Origin: Bog-532 sp965277615
Lineage (GTDB): Bacteria > Actinomycetota > Actinomycetes > Streptosporangiales > Streptosporangiaceae
NCBI GenBank assembly: GCA_965277615.1
Contig: CBDIDG010000005.1
Span: 2,542,001 to 2,606,000 of the forward strand
Direction of reading: 5' to 3'
Length of the DNA stretch: 64,000 nucleotides
Every line of letters begins with the position of its first letter. Position 1 is the stretch's first letter. A model generated the notes under the pieces. That model saw only the letters and a list, made by a program, of their open reading frames with translations, did no database searches and had not been told where the DNA came from. The position numbers were made by a program, and so were the translations under genes. Shown here in pieces: positions 1 through 8,326 of this stretch.

Positions 1-59
1 AACGCGCCCAGCAGGTCGGGCGACCACTGAGGGCGCGGGCCAGCGCACTGTCGTCGTAA

Positions 60-260
60 CGGATCCTGCGCACCCGTCTCCGCCGCGAACGCCCTGGCCG
101 CAGCCTCATCCCGGTCACGCTCGCCGAGGTCCGCCGTCTACTGGCACACCTGATCACGCCCACCCCGCGCCGCGCCGCCGCCTGGAACTGGCCCACCTGG
201 CGAAGACACCGCCAGCGCCGGGCCAGAACCAGCCACTACCCGTCAAGGACAGGCGCCCAA
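60..260 (+). pseudogene. C-terminal remnant of a DDE transposase
   Basis: Frame starting at codon 108 reads IPVTLAEVRRLLAHLI, then WNWPTWRRHRQ and RARTSHY. This is the usual C-terminal tail of actinobacterial IS701/IS4-like transposases (VPEVRRLL...WSRWRRRHQARA..HY). An in-frame TAA at 57-59 and the window edge separate it from any catalytic part, so only a tail is visible. Reading continues without a clean stop into unrelated sequence. It marks the left end of a decayed mobile patch. The family assignment is by recognition of the tail motif only. Confidence 0.45.
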
Positions 261-287
261 CTACGATCGAGATGTCGTCATCCTCGT

Positions 288-521
288 TCATGTTGCTGTG
301 CCGGTGATGGCGCAATCCATGCGAGCGATGCCGGCGGCGAGCCGTTTTGCCAAAACCATGGCTGCGATCGCCTGGTTGCGAGTGAACAAGCGGTCGGCCC
401 AGTCCGAGACGATCCACGCGCCCTGGCCATCAGCCGCCGCGTGCACGCTGTACCGTGCGGTTGCGATGACGCGCCCGTCGTACTCGGCGGTCATGAAGTC
501 GTCGTCGATTCGAGCTGCCAT
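288..521 (-). CDS. Small conserved hypothetical protein, 77 aa (intact copy)
   Basis: Starts MAARIDDDFMTAEYDGR and ends near LAAGIARMDC. No known catalytic motif, signal peptide or membrane segment is visible; the middle is an amphipathic stretch rich in Ala (NQAIAAMVLAKRLAAG). The ATG at 521 is preferred over an upstream in-frame GTG at 533 because GTGAGG, lying just upstream of the ATG, is the ribosome site. That ribosome site lies in a perfect 8-bp hairpin. A second, frameshifted copy with the same hairpin lies at 5025-5238, followed there by a DUF2637 remnant. This suggests the gene belongs to an integrative or plasmid-like element. Function unknown. Confidence 0.55.
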   Translation of the reverse strand: MAARIDDDFMTAEYDGRVIATARYSVHAAADGQGAWIVSDWADRLFTRNQAIAAMVLAKRLAAGIARMDCAITGTAT

Positions 522-524
522 GCG

Positions 525-550
525 GGACCTCACTTTCGGTATTGAGGTCC
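525..550 (-). promoter_or_regulatory. Hairpin sequestering the ribosome site of the 77-aa gene
   Basis: GGACCTCA and TGAGGTCC form perfect 8-bp arms around a 10-nt loop. On the minus-strand mRNA the 3' arm contains the GTGAGG Shine-Dalgarno just upstream of the ATG at 521, so folding would hide it. The identical arms and loop length occur in the second copy at 5242-5267, with one loop base changed. This points to translational control, by inference only. Confidence 0.5.
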
Positions 551-558
551 GGAAGCCA

Positions 559-580
559 GTGACAAACCAAGTGACAACAA
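559..580. repeat. Direct-repeat leader motif, copy R1 (CAAACCAAGTG type)
   Basis: GTGACAAACCAAGTGACAAC. On the minus strand it reads as two TTGTCACT half-repeats 11 bp apart, in the leader of the 77-aa gene. The same string recurs at 5275-5297, and related strings occur at 767-790 and 3140-3165. It could be a repressor or excisionase operator of the decayed mobile element. Confidence 0.4.
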
Positions 581-766
581 CCCCAGTTAACGCCAGACCG
601 CATCAGTACGAGCTAGACAGCGTTACCGCCCCGAACTGCACTGACGCGACCCAGCGCGACCATCTCGGAGGTAACGAGCGTCCATGGCAAGGAGAAGGTC
701 TACGGTTCGATTCCGAAACGGGGCTCCAGCTCACGAGGCCTTCCGGACCTCAGGTTTGTTGATCAA

Positions 767-790
767 GTGCCAAACCAAGTGCCTACGGCG
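767..790. repeat. Direct-repeat motif, copy R2
   Basis: GTGCCAAACCAAGTGCC followed by TACGGC. It shares AAACC(A/G)AGTGCCTACGGC (18 bp, one mismatch) with 3140-3165. The two copies bracket the IS3 remnant and the MFS gene. They could be att-like repeats of a small insertion; no integrase is present. Confidence 0.35.
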
Positions 791-1350
791 TAGCGGCTAC
801 ATCCGCTGCGCCGCTGCCATCTTCTGAGTCGTCGCCGAAGACGGTGTCCATCACGTGGGATCGCCGCAGGCGCCGGCGCGGCCCATCGAGCCGGTCATGC
901 CGTTGCTGCGCAGTGTGCGGACGAAGGCAGCGGACCGGAACTGGCTGCCCCGGTCCGAGTGCACCACCACTGTTCCCGCGGGTGAGCGCAGCGCGATGGC
1001 GAGGGGCCGTCCGCGGTGAACTGGCGGGCGACCAGGTTGTCGTGCGCTGGCGGCCCGGCCCTCCGGTCAGGCCGGGCTCCTTCGCGAAGGCGGACCAGAT
1101 CTGCTGCTGGGGGCACAGCCGGGCGACCTTGTTCTCCCCGGCGGAGATGCCGCAGGCGGCCAGCTCGGCCGCGATGAACCGGTACCCGAACGCCGGGCCA
1201 TCGGCGTGGATGTCCGCCGCCGCGTTGATCAGTTGCGCATCGTCCCAGTCCCGCTGCGGCACCGGCTCCATGCGCCAGGCATAGAACGCCTGCCTGGAAA
1301 AGCCCAGCACCCGGCAGGTCACCGCGACAGGAACACCGTCCGCGGCAAGG
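783..1350 (-). pseudogene. IS3-family transposase (OrfB), internally deleted and frameshifted
   Basis: The N-terminal part is well preserved: VIRDLAADGVPV, VLGFSRQAFYAWR and DIHADGPAFGYRFI match the HTH_21 and pre-DDE segments of IS3 OrfB. After RQFTADGP the frame changes. The next recognisable piece, about 70 residues further along the family, is RSPAGTVVVHSDRGSQF followed by SNGMTGSMGRAGACGD, then a stop. The region holding the first catalytic Asp is missing, so the enzyme cannot be active. The remnant ends just beside the palindromic site at 1358-1375 in front of the MFS gene, so insertion or decay happened next to that promoter. Confidence 0.75.
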
Positions 1351-1357
1351 TCACGGA

Positions 1358-1375
1358 TCACCCGGGGGAGGGTGA
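1358..1375 (+). promoter_or_regulatory. TCACCC-N6-GGGTGA palindrome upstream of MFS gene (site 1)
   Basis: TCACCC, six bases, GGGTGA, followed by TGACGCAG, pointing toward the MFS gene that starts at 1499 (124 bp away). The tail TGACGCAG is shared with the sites at 31489 and 33428. It is one member of the repeated operator family described in the findings. Confidence 0.5.
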
Positions 1376-1446
1376 TGACGCAGACCCAGCTGGCAGGCAC
1401 GTTGGCGGGATGCGTGAACCGACATGCGCCTCTTAGCCCGCCAATT

Positions 1447-1460
1447 CCGATCTAGATCGG
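1447..1460. promoter_or_regulatory. 14-bp perfect palindrome upstream of MFS gene
   Basis: CCGATCTAGATCGG is a perfect palindrome 39 bp before the MFS start, followed by an AT-rich stretch (ATTAATTTATGAATTTT) that could hold a -10 region. It could be an operator for a TetR- or MarR-type repressor; none is adjacent. Confidence 0.35.
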
Positions 1461-1498
1461 CGCATTAATTTATGAATTTTGCCTAGCAGGGATCTCAT

Positions 1499-3097
1499 AT
1501 GCCCCAAACAGCAGCTGCGGGTATCCCGGAGACGACGAAGAGCAACCAGCGGCTTGCCATCTTGCTGGCAATGGCAATGTTCGTGCTGGTCGTCGACACG
1601 TCGCTAATGAACGTGTCGATTTCAGCGGTCGTCCGGGATATCGGCACCACGGTGAGCGGGGTCCAGTCGGCCATCGCGCTCGAAGCGCTGGTCTCTGCCG
1701 CGTTCATCCTGATCGGTAGCAAGGTCGGGGATCTGATCGGGCGGAAGCTGGCGTATGTGCTGGGGCTGCTGGCTTATGCCGTCGGCGCCCTGGCGATGGC
1801 CTTCGCCCAGAGCCTGACCGCGATCATCGTGTTCTGGGCGGTGGTGGGCGGCCTGGGCGCGTCGCTCCTGCTGCCCGCCATGCAGTCCCTGATCCACGGC
1901 AACTTCGCAGGTGCGGCCCAGAAGAAGGCCTATGCCCTGGTCGGGGCATCGGCGGCGATCGCGGCCGCGGTCGGGCCGCTGTTCGGAGGCTTCGTCACCA
2001 CCTATCTTTCCTGGCGGGTCGGGTTTCTCTTCGAGGTCGCTGTCATCGCGATCGTGCTATCGGGTATCAGGCTCGTGCATGACGTCCCGTACACCGGCTC
2101 CCGGCGCATTGACGTGGTGGGTGCCGTACTATCCGTCCTGGCCATGGGTGGCATCGTGCTGAGCATCCTGGTCTGGCAGGAAGGCGGCGAGTCCGTTCTT
2201 GCGATCCTGGCCGTCGGCGCGGCCGCGCTGGTCCTGCTGGCGTACTGGCTCAGGCGCCGCAAGCGCCAGGAGAAGCCGACGCTGCTGGACCCTGATCTGT
2301 TCCGGTCCAAGGTCTTCGAGTCCGGCGTAACCGGGCAGATGCTCCAGCAGATCGCCCTGGGCGGCACGATGATCGTCCTGCCGATCTACCTGCTGCTGGT
2401 GCTGGAGTACAACGCGCTGCAGGCGGGTCTGTCGCTTGCGCCGCTCTCGCTGACCATGTTCGTCGTGGCGATCGTGGCCGGGAAGAAGGCCGCGAAGCGG
2501 CGCCCGGCCGGCATCATCCGGCTGGGGTTCGCCACCTTGACGATCGGACTGGTCCTACTGATCCCGATCGTCCCTCGGGCGGACTCCGGCTGGTGGCTAG
2601 TGATCCCGCTGATGATCGCCGGCTGCGGGCTGGGCCTGCTGGTGTCCCAGCTCAACAACTACACGCTCTCCCCGATCTCGGACGAACGGGTCAGTGAGGC
2701 CGCGGGAGTGAATTCGGCCGCAGGATCGTTCGGCCTGTCCTTCGGGCTAGCGTTTGCCGGCGCCATCTTGCTGGCCGCCCTCTCCCTTAGCTTTACCAGT
2801 ATGGCCAAGGCGAGCACCGTACTTTCCTCAGGCGAGCAGCAGCAGGTCGCGCACACGCTGGAGACCGACGCGCAAATAATGAGCAACACCCAGCTTGAAC
2901 AGCAGCTCGCCAGCCACCCCAAAAAGGTGCAGAACGAGATCATCCGCATTAACACCGATGCCAGGCATCTAGCCCTTCAGATAGCCCTTCTCATCCCGAT
3001 TCTCGCCGGCGCCTTGGGGCTGCTCAATTCGTTCCGCATGCTGCGCCTCCCAGACCCTGCACCTTCCGGCACCGCTGAAGGTGTGGCCTTGGGCTGA
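1499..3097 (+). CDS. MFS drug:H+ antiporter, DHA2/EmrB-QacA type (14 TM)
   Basis: A 532-residue inner-membrane transporter expected to export drugs or toxic metabolites with the proton gradient. Segments seen: TM1 with VDTSLMNVSI (motif D1 region), then GSKVGDLIGRKLAY (motif A), GGLGASLLLPAMQSL (motif B-like) and GASAAIAAAVGPLFGGF (motif C of antiporters). About 14 hydrophobic helices are present, with a longer extracytoplasmic loop near residues 430-495. Length fits DHA2. The ATG at 1499 follows GCAGGGA. It stands alone between IS remnants and is preceded by two palindromes (1358-1375, 1447-1460), so expression is probably repressor-controlled. Substrate unknown. Confidence 0.85.
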   Translation: MPQTAAAGIPETTKSNQRLAILLAMAMFVLVVDTSLMNVSISAVVRDIGTTVSGVQSAIALEALVSAAFILIGSKVGDLIGRKLAYVLGLLAYAVGALAMAFAQSLTAIIVFWAVVGGLGASLLLPAMQSLIHGNFAGAAQKKAYALVGASAAIAAAVGPLFGGFVTTYLSWRVGFLFEVAVIAIVLSGIRLVHDVPYTGSRRIDVVGAVLSVLAMGGIVLSILVWQEGGESVLAILAVGAAALVLLAYWLRRRKRQEKPTLLDPDLFRSKVFESGVTGQMLQQIALGGTMIVLPIYLLLVLEYNALQAGLSLAPLSLTMFVVAIVAGKKAAKRRPAGIIRLGFATLTIGLVLLIPIVPRADSGWWLVIPLMIAGCGLGLLVSQLNNYTLSPISDERVSEAAGVNSAAGSFGLSFGLAFAGAILLAALSLSFTSMAKASTVLSSGEQQQVAHTLETDAQIMSNTQLEQQLASHPKKVQNEIIRINTDARHLALQIALLIPILAGALGLLNSFRMLRLPDPAPSGTAEGVALG

Positions 3098-3139
3098 CCC
3101 TCGCTCCTTCACCAAATCAACCAACGCAGCCCGGAGCCG

Positions 3140-3165
3140 CCGACAAACCGAGTGCCTACGGCTCC
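3140..3165. repeat. Direct-repeat motif, copy R3
   Basis: Contains AAACCGAGTGCCTACGGC, nearly identical to the string at 772-789. It lies in the otherwise empty gap between the MFS stop and the IS256 element. Confidence 0.35.
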
Positions 3166-3311
3166 ACACCACGGCCGACACAGCGCGACCTACCCAGACG
3201 TTCGCCCAGCCAGTGGCCGAGCCCGCGGAGCGCGTCGCGGGTCGCGGCCGAGGCGGTGGTACTGCCCCCAGCTCGGTTGACTCCTTGGTCAAGTCCTTTG
3301 GCGTGGTGTTT

Positions 3312-4655
3312 GGCGGTTAGCGCGTGATCCTTTGTTGTGAGTTAGGCGCTGAGCGCCTGCAGGTCGCTGTCGGGGGTCACCTCCGTCCCGGTGCCGGCCG
3401 CCGGGGCCAGGGTGATGCGGGAGCGGGTGAGGATGTCCAGGCCGAGGTAGCGGCGTCCTTCGGCCCATTCGTCGTGCTGTTCGGCCAGGACGGCGCCGAC
3501 GAGGCGGATCAGGGCGTCGCGGCTGGGGAAGATCCCGACGACGTCGGTGCGGCGGCGGATCTCGCGGTTGAGGCGCTCCTGGGGATTGTTCGACCAGATC
3601 TGCCGCCACAGTTCCTTCGGGAAGCTGGTGAACGCCAGGACGTCCGCGCGGGCGCCGTCCAGATGCTCAGCGACCTTGGGCAGCTTCTCGCTGATCGCGT
3701 CGATCAGCCGGTCGTACTGGGCGTGGACGGAGGCGGCGTCGGGCTGATCGTAGACCGAGTGCAGCAGGGTCTTGACCCACGGCCAGGACGCCTTCGGGGT
3801 GACGGACATCAGGTTCGCGGCGTAGTGGGTGCGGCACCGCTGCCAGGCCGCTCCGGGCAAGGTGGCGCCGATCGCCTCGGTCAGGCCGCGGTGCGCATCA
3901 GAGGTGACGAGCTGGACGCCGGTCAGGCCGCGGGCGGTCAGGTCCCGGAAGAATCCCAGCCACCCGGCGCCGTCCTCAGCCGAGGTGACCTGCAGGCCCA
4001 GGATCTCCCGGTGCCCGTCCGCGTTCACCCCGGTGGCCAGCAGCGCATGCACATTGACCACCCGGCCGCCCTCACGGACCTTCAGCACCAGCGCGTCCGC
4101 CGCGACGAACGTGTAGGGCCCGGCGTCCAGCGGGCGGGTCCGGAACGCTTCCACCTGCTCATCCAGGTCCCGGGCCATCTCGCTGACCTGGGACCGGGAC
4201 AGCCGGGTGATCCCCAGGGACTCGACCAGCTTCTCCATCCGCCGCGTACTGACACCGAGCAGGTAACAGGTCGCCACCACCGAGGTCAGGGCCGCCTCGG
4301 CGCGGCGGCGGCGTTCCAGCAGCCAGTCCGGGAAGTACGACCCGGACCGCAGCTTGGGGATCGCCACGTCCAGCGTCCCCGCCCGGGTATCAAAGTCCCG
4401 GTGCCGGTACCCGTTGCGGACATTGACCCGGTCCAGTGACGGCGCCCCGTAGGGCGCACCGCAGACCGCGTCGGCCTCAGCGGACATGAGCGCGTTGATG
4501 AACGTGGCCAGCATCTGGCGCAGCAGATCCGGCGACGCGGACTCCAGCTGGTCGTGCAGGAAACGGGCAGGGTCGATACTGCTGGGAGCGGTCACCGCGA
4601 AATCTCCTTCAGAAGCACTGTGAGAGGTCTTCCAAAGGATCACGCGGTGGCCGCC
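3312..4655 (-). mobile_element. IS256-family insertion sequence, apparently complete
   Basis: About 1.34 kb with one transposase gene. The ends are inverted repeats: 3312-3334 and the complement of 4633-4655 match at 20 of 23 positions, with a perfect core CGCGTGATCCTTTG. I could not recognise a flanking target duplication, so the outer boundaries are uncertain by several bases. Confidence 0.75.
3342..4595 (-). CDS. IS256-family (mutator-type) transposase
   Basis: A 417-residue DDE transposase that cuts and joins the element ends. Start GTG at 4595 (TAPSSIDPARFLHDQL) is chosen because AAGGAG lies 8 bp upstream; a longer ATG start at 4643 would sit in the inverted repeat. Motifs: VAADALVLKVREG (first Asp region), QLVTSDAHRGL (second Asp) and the IS256 signature WSNNPQERLNREIRRRTDVVGIFP (catalytic Glu). 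Length matches the family, and no break is seen, so it may still be active. Confidence 0.92.
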   Translation of the reverse strand: MTAPSSIDPARFLHDQLESASPDLLRQMLATFINALMSAEADAVCGAPYGAPSLDRVNVRNGYRHRDFDTRAGTLDVAIPKLRSGSYFPDWLLERRRRAEAALTSVVATCYLLGVSTRRMEKLVESLGITRLSRSQVSEMARDLDEQVEAFRTRPLDAGPYTFVAADALVLKVREGGRVVNVHALLATGVNADGHREILGLQVTSAEDGAGWLGFFRDLTARGLTGVQLVTSDAHRGLTEAIGATLPGAAWQRCRTHYAANLMSVTPKASWPWVKTLLHSVYDQPDAASVHAQYDRLIDAISEKLPKVAEHLDGARADVLAFTSFPKELWRQIWSNNPQERLNREIRRRTDVVGIFPSRDALIRLVGAVLAEQHDEWAEGRRYLGLDILTRSRITLAPAAGTGTEVTPDSDLQALSA

Positions 4656-4739
4656 CTACGCGTCTGCGCCACGCCCATCACCAGGGCCGTTCAACACACC
4701 ACTCTGCCGGACGCCACTGACTCCTTCTGGCTCAAGCTC

Positions 4740-5020
4740 GCCGCCCCTCACAAGCCAAGTTCCAGTGGTGCTTCTTGCGCTGCCGGTGGTGCTGACTCGT
4801 ACCGCGGTTCAACCCCGGCTCCCCCCGTGCGCTTTGCCCCGTGCGGATGAGCATCATGAGTAACTCGAAGGATCCGACCAGCGCCAGTGCCGGCCAAGCG
4901 CTGACTAGCGCACCGACGGGGCCGTGGCCCACGCCGTGCCAGGTTGGCGCTGACCGTGGCCATGATCCCGGTGCCCAGGCTCCAAGCGGCCAGCCCTGGT
5001 GCCGGCTGGCCCCGTCGGTT
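4740..5020 (-). pseudogene. DUF2637 (SpdB-like transfer protein) remnant, frameshifted
   Basis: Two frames must be joined: MATVSANLA and then HGVGHGPVGALVSAWPALALVGSFELLMMLIR. Together they match the membrane core of DUF2637 proteins, which are carried by actinomycete plasmids and integrative conjugative elements. Upstream residues (RHQGWPLGAWAPG) fit the segment before that core. It follows the decayed copy of the 77-aa gene in the same orientation, as expected for a small transfer or maintenance operon. Not functional as read. Confidence 0.55.
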
Positions 5021-5024
5021 GGCG

Positions 5025-5238
5025 TCATGAACAGGTCATCGTCGCCGTAGCCGCGGCCAGACGTTCCGCCAGGACCATGGCCGTGATCGCCTCGTTGCCG
5101 GTGAACAACCGGCCGGGTCGGCCAGAGAGGTCCAGGCGCCGCGTCCGTCATCTGGCGCCTGCTGGCAATACTGCGCGGGGCGATGACGCGCCCGTCGTGC
5201 TCGGCGGTCAAAAAGTCGCCGTCGATTCGAGCTGCCAT
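5025..5238 (-). pseudogene. Frameshifted second copy of the 77-aa small gene
   Basis: Starts MAARIDGDFLTAEHDGRVIA, like the copy at 288-521, then loses frame. The C-terminal part reappears in another frame as RLFTGNEAITAMVLAERLAAATA. The leader, with hairpin and repeat, is preserved better than the coding part. It indicates a duplicated element or two related insertions bracketing 0.3-5.3 kb. Confidence 0.65.
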
Positions 5239-5241
5239 GAG

Positions 5242-5267
5242 GGACCTCACTTTCGGTAGTGAGGTCC
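5242..5267 (-). promoter_or_regulatory. Second copy of the ribosome-site hairpin
   Basis: Same 8-bp arms GGACCTCA/TGAGGTCC and 10-nt loop as 525-550, directly ahead of the decayed gene start at 5238. Confidence 0.5.
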
Positions 5268-5669
5268 GGAAAGCCAGTGACAAACCAAGTGACAACGGTC
5301 CCATCGATACCGGACCTCTTCTGGGCCTGCGGGTATCACCGGAGTCGGACGTTGCGCGTCTCCGTAGCACGGAGAATCGGACCCGTCGTCTCTGAGGGTC
5401 TGGCACCGCATCGGCGAACGCAGGCGCCGCTTCGACGCCAGCCCGCAGCAAGGACAGCAGTTGCCCAGCCAGTTCCTATGAAGGCATGGCCCGGGTGAAG
5501 AGGCCGGGCGACCTTGACATTCCCGAACAAGCTGCAATTATGTCGTAAAAGTAACGCCTGGGTTTCAGGCGGGTGCAACGCCACGGTTTCAGGGCGAGCC
5601 TAGAGCGCTGGCGTTGGGGGGCGACATGCTCGGTAATATCTGGGGACGATTCCGCCGGCTCCTCGGCTG
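5268..5669. other. About 400 bp with no gene recognised
   Basis: Contains repeat R4 (GTGACAAACCAAGTGACAAC, 5275-5297). It also has a sigma70-like promoter candidate on the plus strand, TTGACA (5514-5519), 18 bp, TTATGT (5538-5543). Reading frames here look like chance frames; the DUF1254/1214 remnant begins immediately after. Confidence 0.3.
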
Positions 5670-5798
5670 ATGGCAAACTGGCTGCCGGTGCCGCGTGGAC
5701 CGTTCTCCTTGGTGCTGCGGGTCTATGGTCCTGAAGGCAACACCAGTCCCGGCAGCGCGTATATCCCGCCCAAGATCACGGTCTCCGGCGGGTCCTGA
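5670..5798 (+). pseudogene. 3' remnant of a DUF1254/DUF1214 protein
   Basis: Reads ANWLPVPRGPFSLVLRVYGP followed by PGSAYIPPKITV and a stop. This is the conserved C-terminal end of DUF1214 (NWLPAP.GPF.L.LRLYGP...PP.I). The rest of the roughly 350-450 residue protein is missing upstream. It is a fragment left by deletion next to the mobile patch. Confidence 0.6.
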
Positions 5799-5936
5799 GC
5801 CGCTATCCAATGCCTGCCGGTGTGCACTTGGCGCCCGGGGCCGCCGGGGAGCGCTAGCAGCATCCGTCGCCCGTCGACACCGCGGTTCCCTGGTCGGCGG
5901 ACTTGGCTCTGCCGATGACGGAAGGGAGATTGAGCC

Positions 5937-8231
5937 GTGAATGCCTTCCTGGAACGGCTTGCCGGTCTCGCGGCCAGAAAGCACTGGGTCGTCATCGTCG
6001 CCTGGGTGATCGTCTTGGGCGGGCTGCTCGCTGCCAAGAGCGCGTTCGGCGGCGAGTACGTGAACAACTACACGATCTCCGGCAGCGATTCGGCTGCCGG
6101 CCTGAACGTGCTGAACAGCACCTTCCCGCAGCAGGGCGGGTACGGCGGGCAGATTGTCTTCCACGCCGCCAAGGGCACGGTCGCGGACCAGCAGTCGGCG
6201 GTCAACCAGTCCGTCACCAACGTCTCCAAGCTCCCGGACGTCATCAAGGCGGTCAGCCCGTTCGCCTCCTCCGACACCGGCGCAGTGTCCAAGGACGGCA
6301 CGATCGCGTACGCCAGCGTCGGCTGGAACGTGAACCCGAACTCGCTAGAAGCCTCCTACCTGGACAAACTGAACAACGCGGTGGCCCCAGCCACGAAAGC
6401 GGGCCTGCAGGTCGCCTACGGCGCGGGCGCGGGGGAGATCGACCAGAAGACCAGTGACACCAAGTCCGAGGTCATCGGGCTGGCCTGCGCGCTGGTGCTG
6501 CTGCTGATCATGTTCTGGTCGCTGGTGGCGGCCGCGATCCCGCTGGTGTCGGCGGTCTTCAGCGTGCTGGCCGGACTGGCGCTGCTGGCGCTGCTGGCCA
6601 AGGTGGTCACGATCCCGACCACCGGCCCCACGATCGCCACTTTGCTGGGGCTGGGCGTCGCGGTGGATTACGGGCTGTTCATGGTGGCCCGGCACCGGGA
6701 ACAGGTCGATGGGGGGATGGCCGTGCTGGCCTCGGTCCGCCGCGCCGCAGGCACCTCCGGCGCCGCCATTGTCGTGGCGGGCAGCACGGTGGCGGTCTCC
6801 GTGCTGGGCCTGTACATCTCCGGCGTCGGCTTCGTTGGCGCGCTCGGCCTGGCCGCGGCGCTGGTCGTAGTGGTTACGATGATCTCCGCGCTGACCTTGG
6901 TGCCCGGCTTCATGGGGGCGGCCGGGGAGAGCGTGCGGGCCCTGACGGCCCGGGTCCGGGCCCGCACGCAGGGACTGACCGCACAGGAGCAGGCCGCCGC
7001 GACCGCGGCGGCCACGGCCGAGCAGCACGAGCACAGCGCGTTCGCCCGGTGGGGACGGATGGTCAGCGCCCACCCCTGGCCGTGGGCCGCGGCCAGCGTC
7101 CTGGTGCTCATCGTGCTGGCCATCCCGCTGTTCTCCATCACCCTCGGACAGCCGGACAACGGGACCAACCCCACTTCGCAGTCCAACCGCCAGGCCTACG
7201 ACCTGATCTCCCAGGGCTTCGGGGTCGGCGCGAACGGGCCGCTGACCGTCGTGGTCAAGCTGCCGAACCAGTCCAGCTCGGCGAACAGCTCGCTGCTGTC
7301 CACCATGCAATCCGACATCGCCAAAACCTCCGGCGTCGCGTCGGTCACCCCGGCGAGCATCAACTCGGCCGGGACCACCGCGGTGTTCAACGTCATCCCG
7401 ACCACCCGGCCGCAGGCCACCCAGACCACCGCTCTGGTCAATACCCTGCGCGATGACGTGCTGCCCAAGGAGCACGCCACCAGCTACGTCACCGGCACCA
7501 CGGCCGGGGGGGTCGACTTCACCAGCCAGATCACCAGTCGGCTGCCGTGGCTGATCCTGGCCGTGGTGGCGATCTCGTTCCTGCTGCTGACTACCGCGTT
7601 CCGGTCGGTCGTGATCGCGACCAAGGCCGCGATCTTGAACATCTTGTCGATCGGCGCGGCCTACGGGGTCATCGTGGCGATCTTCAACTGGGGCTGGGCC
7701 AAGAGCGTGATCGGCCTGCAATCGACGCTGCCGATCCCGGCTTACGTGCCGATGCTGGTGTTCTGCATCGTGTTCGGCCTGTCCATGGACTACGAGGTGT
7801 TCCTGCTGTCCCGGGTGCACGAGGCCTGGCTGGCCACCGGCGACGCTCACCGCAGCGTCGCCATCGGCATCGGCGCCACCGCCCGGGTCATCACGACCGC
7901 GGCCTTGATCATGATCGTGGTGTTCACCAGCTTCGTTATCAACCCCGATCCGACGGTGAAGATGCTCGCCATCGGGATGGCGTTCGCGGTGCTGATCGAC
8001 GCGTCGCTGGTCCGGATGTGCCTGGTGCCCGCGATCATGTCGCTGCTCGGGTCGCACGCCTGGTGGATGCCCCGCTGGATGGAACCGGTCGTGCCGCAAC
8101 TGCACCTGGAAGGCAGCGAGACACCGGCACCGCCCGAGCCAACGCTCGCCGGCCACCCTGGCCAAGCAGCAGAGCCAACCGCCGGGCACCCCCGGCCAGA
8201 ACCGGGCCCGGACGACGCACGCCGGCCCTGA
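5937..8231 (+). CDS. MMPL/RND-family membrane transporter
   Basis: A 764-residue inner-membrane RND protein. One TM helix near residues 18-37 precedes a periplasmic loop. A five-helix block follows (about 175-330) with GLGVAVDYGLFMVARHREQ. The second half repeats the plan: TM near 385, a loop, then helices from about 540 with FGLSMDYEVFLLSRVHEAW. The paired Asp-Tyr motifs are the proton-relay residues of the MMPL family. Start GTG 5937 follows GGGAG. Such proteins export lipids or drugs; here the substrate is unknown. The C-terminal 45 residues are Pro/Ala-rich and probably cytosolic. Confidence 0.88.
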   Translation: MNAFLERLAGLAARKHWVVIVAWVIVLGGLLAAKSAFGGEYVNNYTISGSDSAAGLNVLNSTFPQQGGYGGQIVFHAAKGTVADQQSAVNQSVTNVSKLPDVIKAVSPFASSDTGAVSKDGTIAYASVGWNVNPNSLEASYLDKLNNAVAPATKAGLQVAYGAGAGEIDQKTSDTKSEVIGLACALVLLLIMFWSLVAAAIPLVSAVFSVLAGLALLALLAKVVTIPTTGPTIATLLGLGVAVDYGLFMVARHREQVDGGMAVLASVRRAAGTSGAAIVVAGSTVAVSVLGLYISGVGFVGALGLAAALVVVVTMISALTLVPGFMGAAGESVRALTARVRARTQGLTAQEQAAATAAATAEQHEHSAFARWGRMVSAHPWPWAAASVLVLIVLAIPLFSITLGQPDNGTNPTSQSNRQAYDLISQGFGVGANGPLTVVVKLPNQSSSANSSLLSTMQSDIAKTSGVASVTPASINSAGTTAVFNVIPTTRPQATQTTALVNTLRDDVLPKEHATSYVTGTTAGGVDFTSQITSRLPWLILAVVAISFLLLTTAFRSVVIATKAAILNILSIGAAYGVIVAIFNWGWAKSVIGLQSTLPIPAYVPMLVFCIVFGLSMDYEVFLLSRVHEAWLATGDAHRSVAIGIGATARVITTAALIMIVVFTSFVINPDPTVKMLAIGMAFAVLIDASLVRMCLVPAIMSLLGSHAWWMPRWMEPVVPQLHLEGSETPAPPEPTLAGHPGQAAEPTAGHPRPEPGPDDARRP

Positions 8232-8326
8232 CCCTGTGGGCGCTGCGGAGCTTCTCCTGGGCCACCAGGCAGGGTCGGTATATCCTGGGCGGATGATGCG
8301 GGTGCGCCGATCCGGCTGGTGCCATC

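Noticed and set aside
3289..3609. Small frame across the IS256 left end
   Set aside because: Proline/arginine-rich shadow of the transposase; lies over the inverted repeat.
4797..4832. tRNA 3' end (GGTTCAACC, possible att site for the decayed element)
   Set aside because: The flanking bases do not form a 5-bp T stem or acceptor stem, so it is not a tRNA fragment that can be supported.
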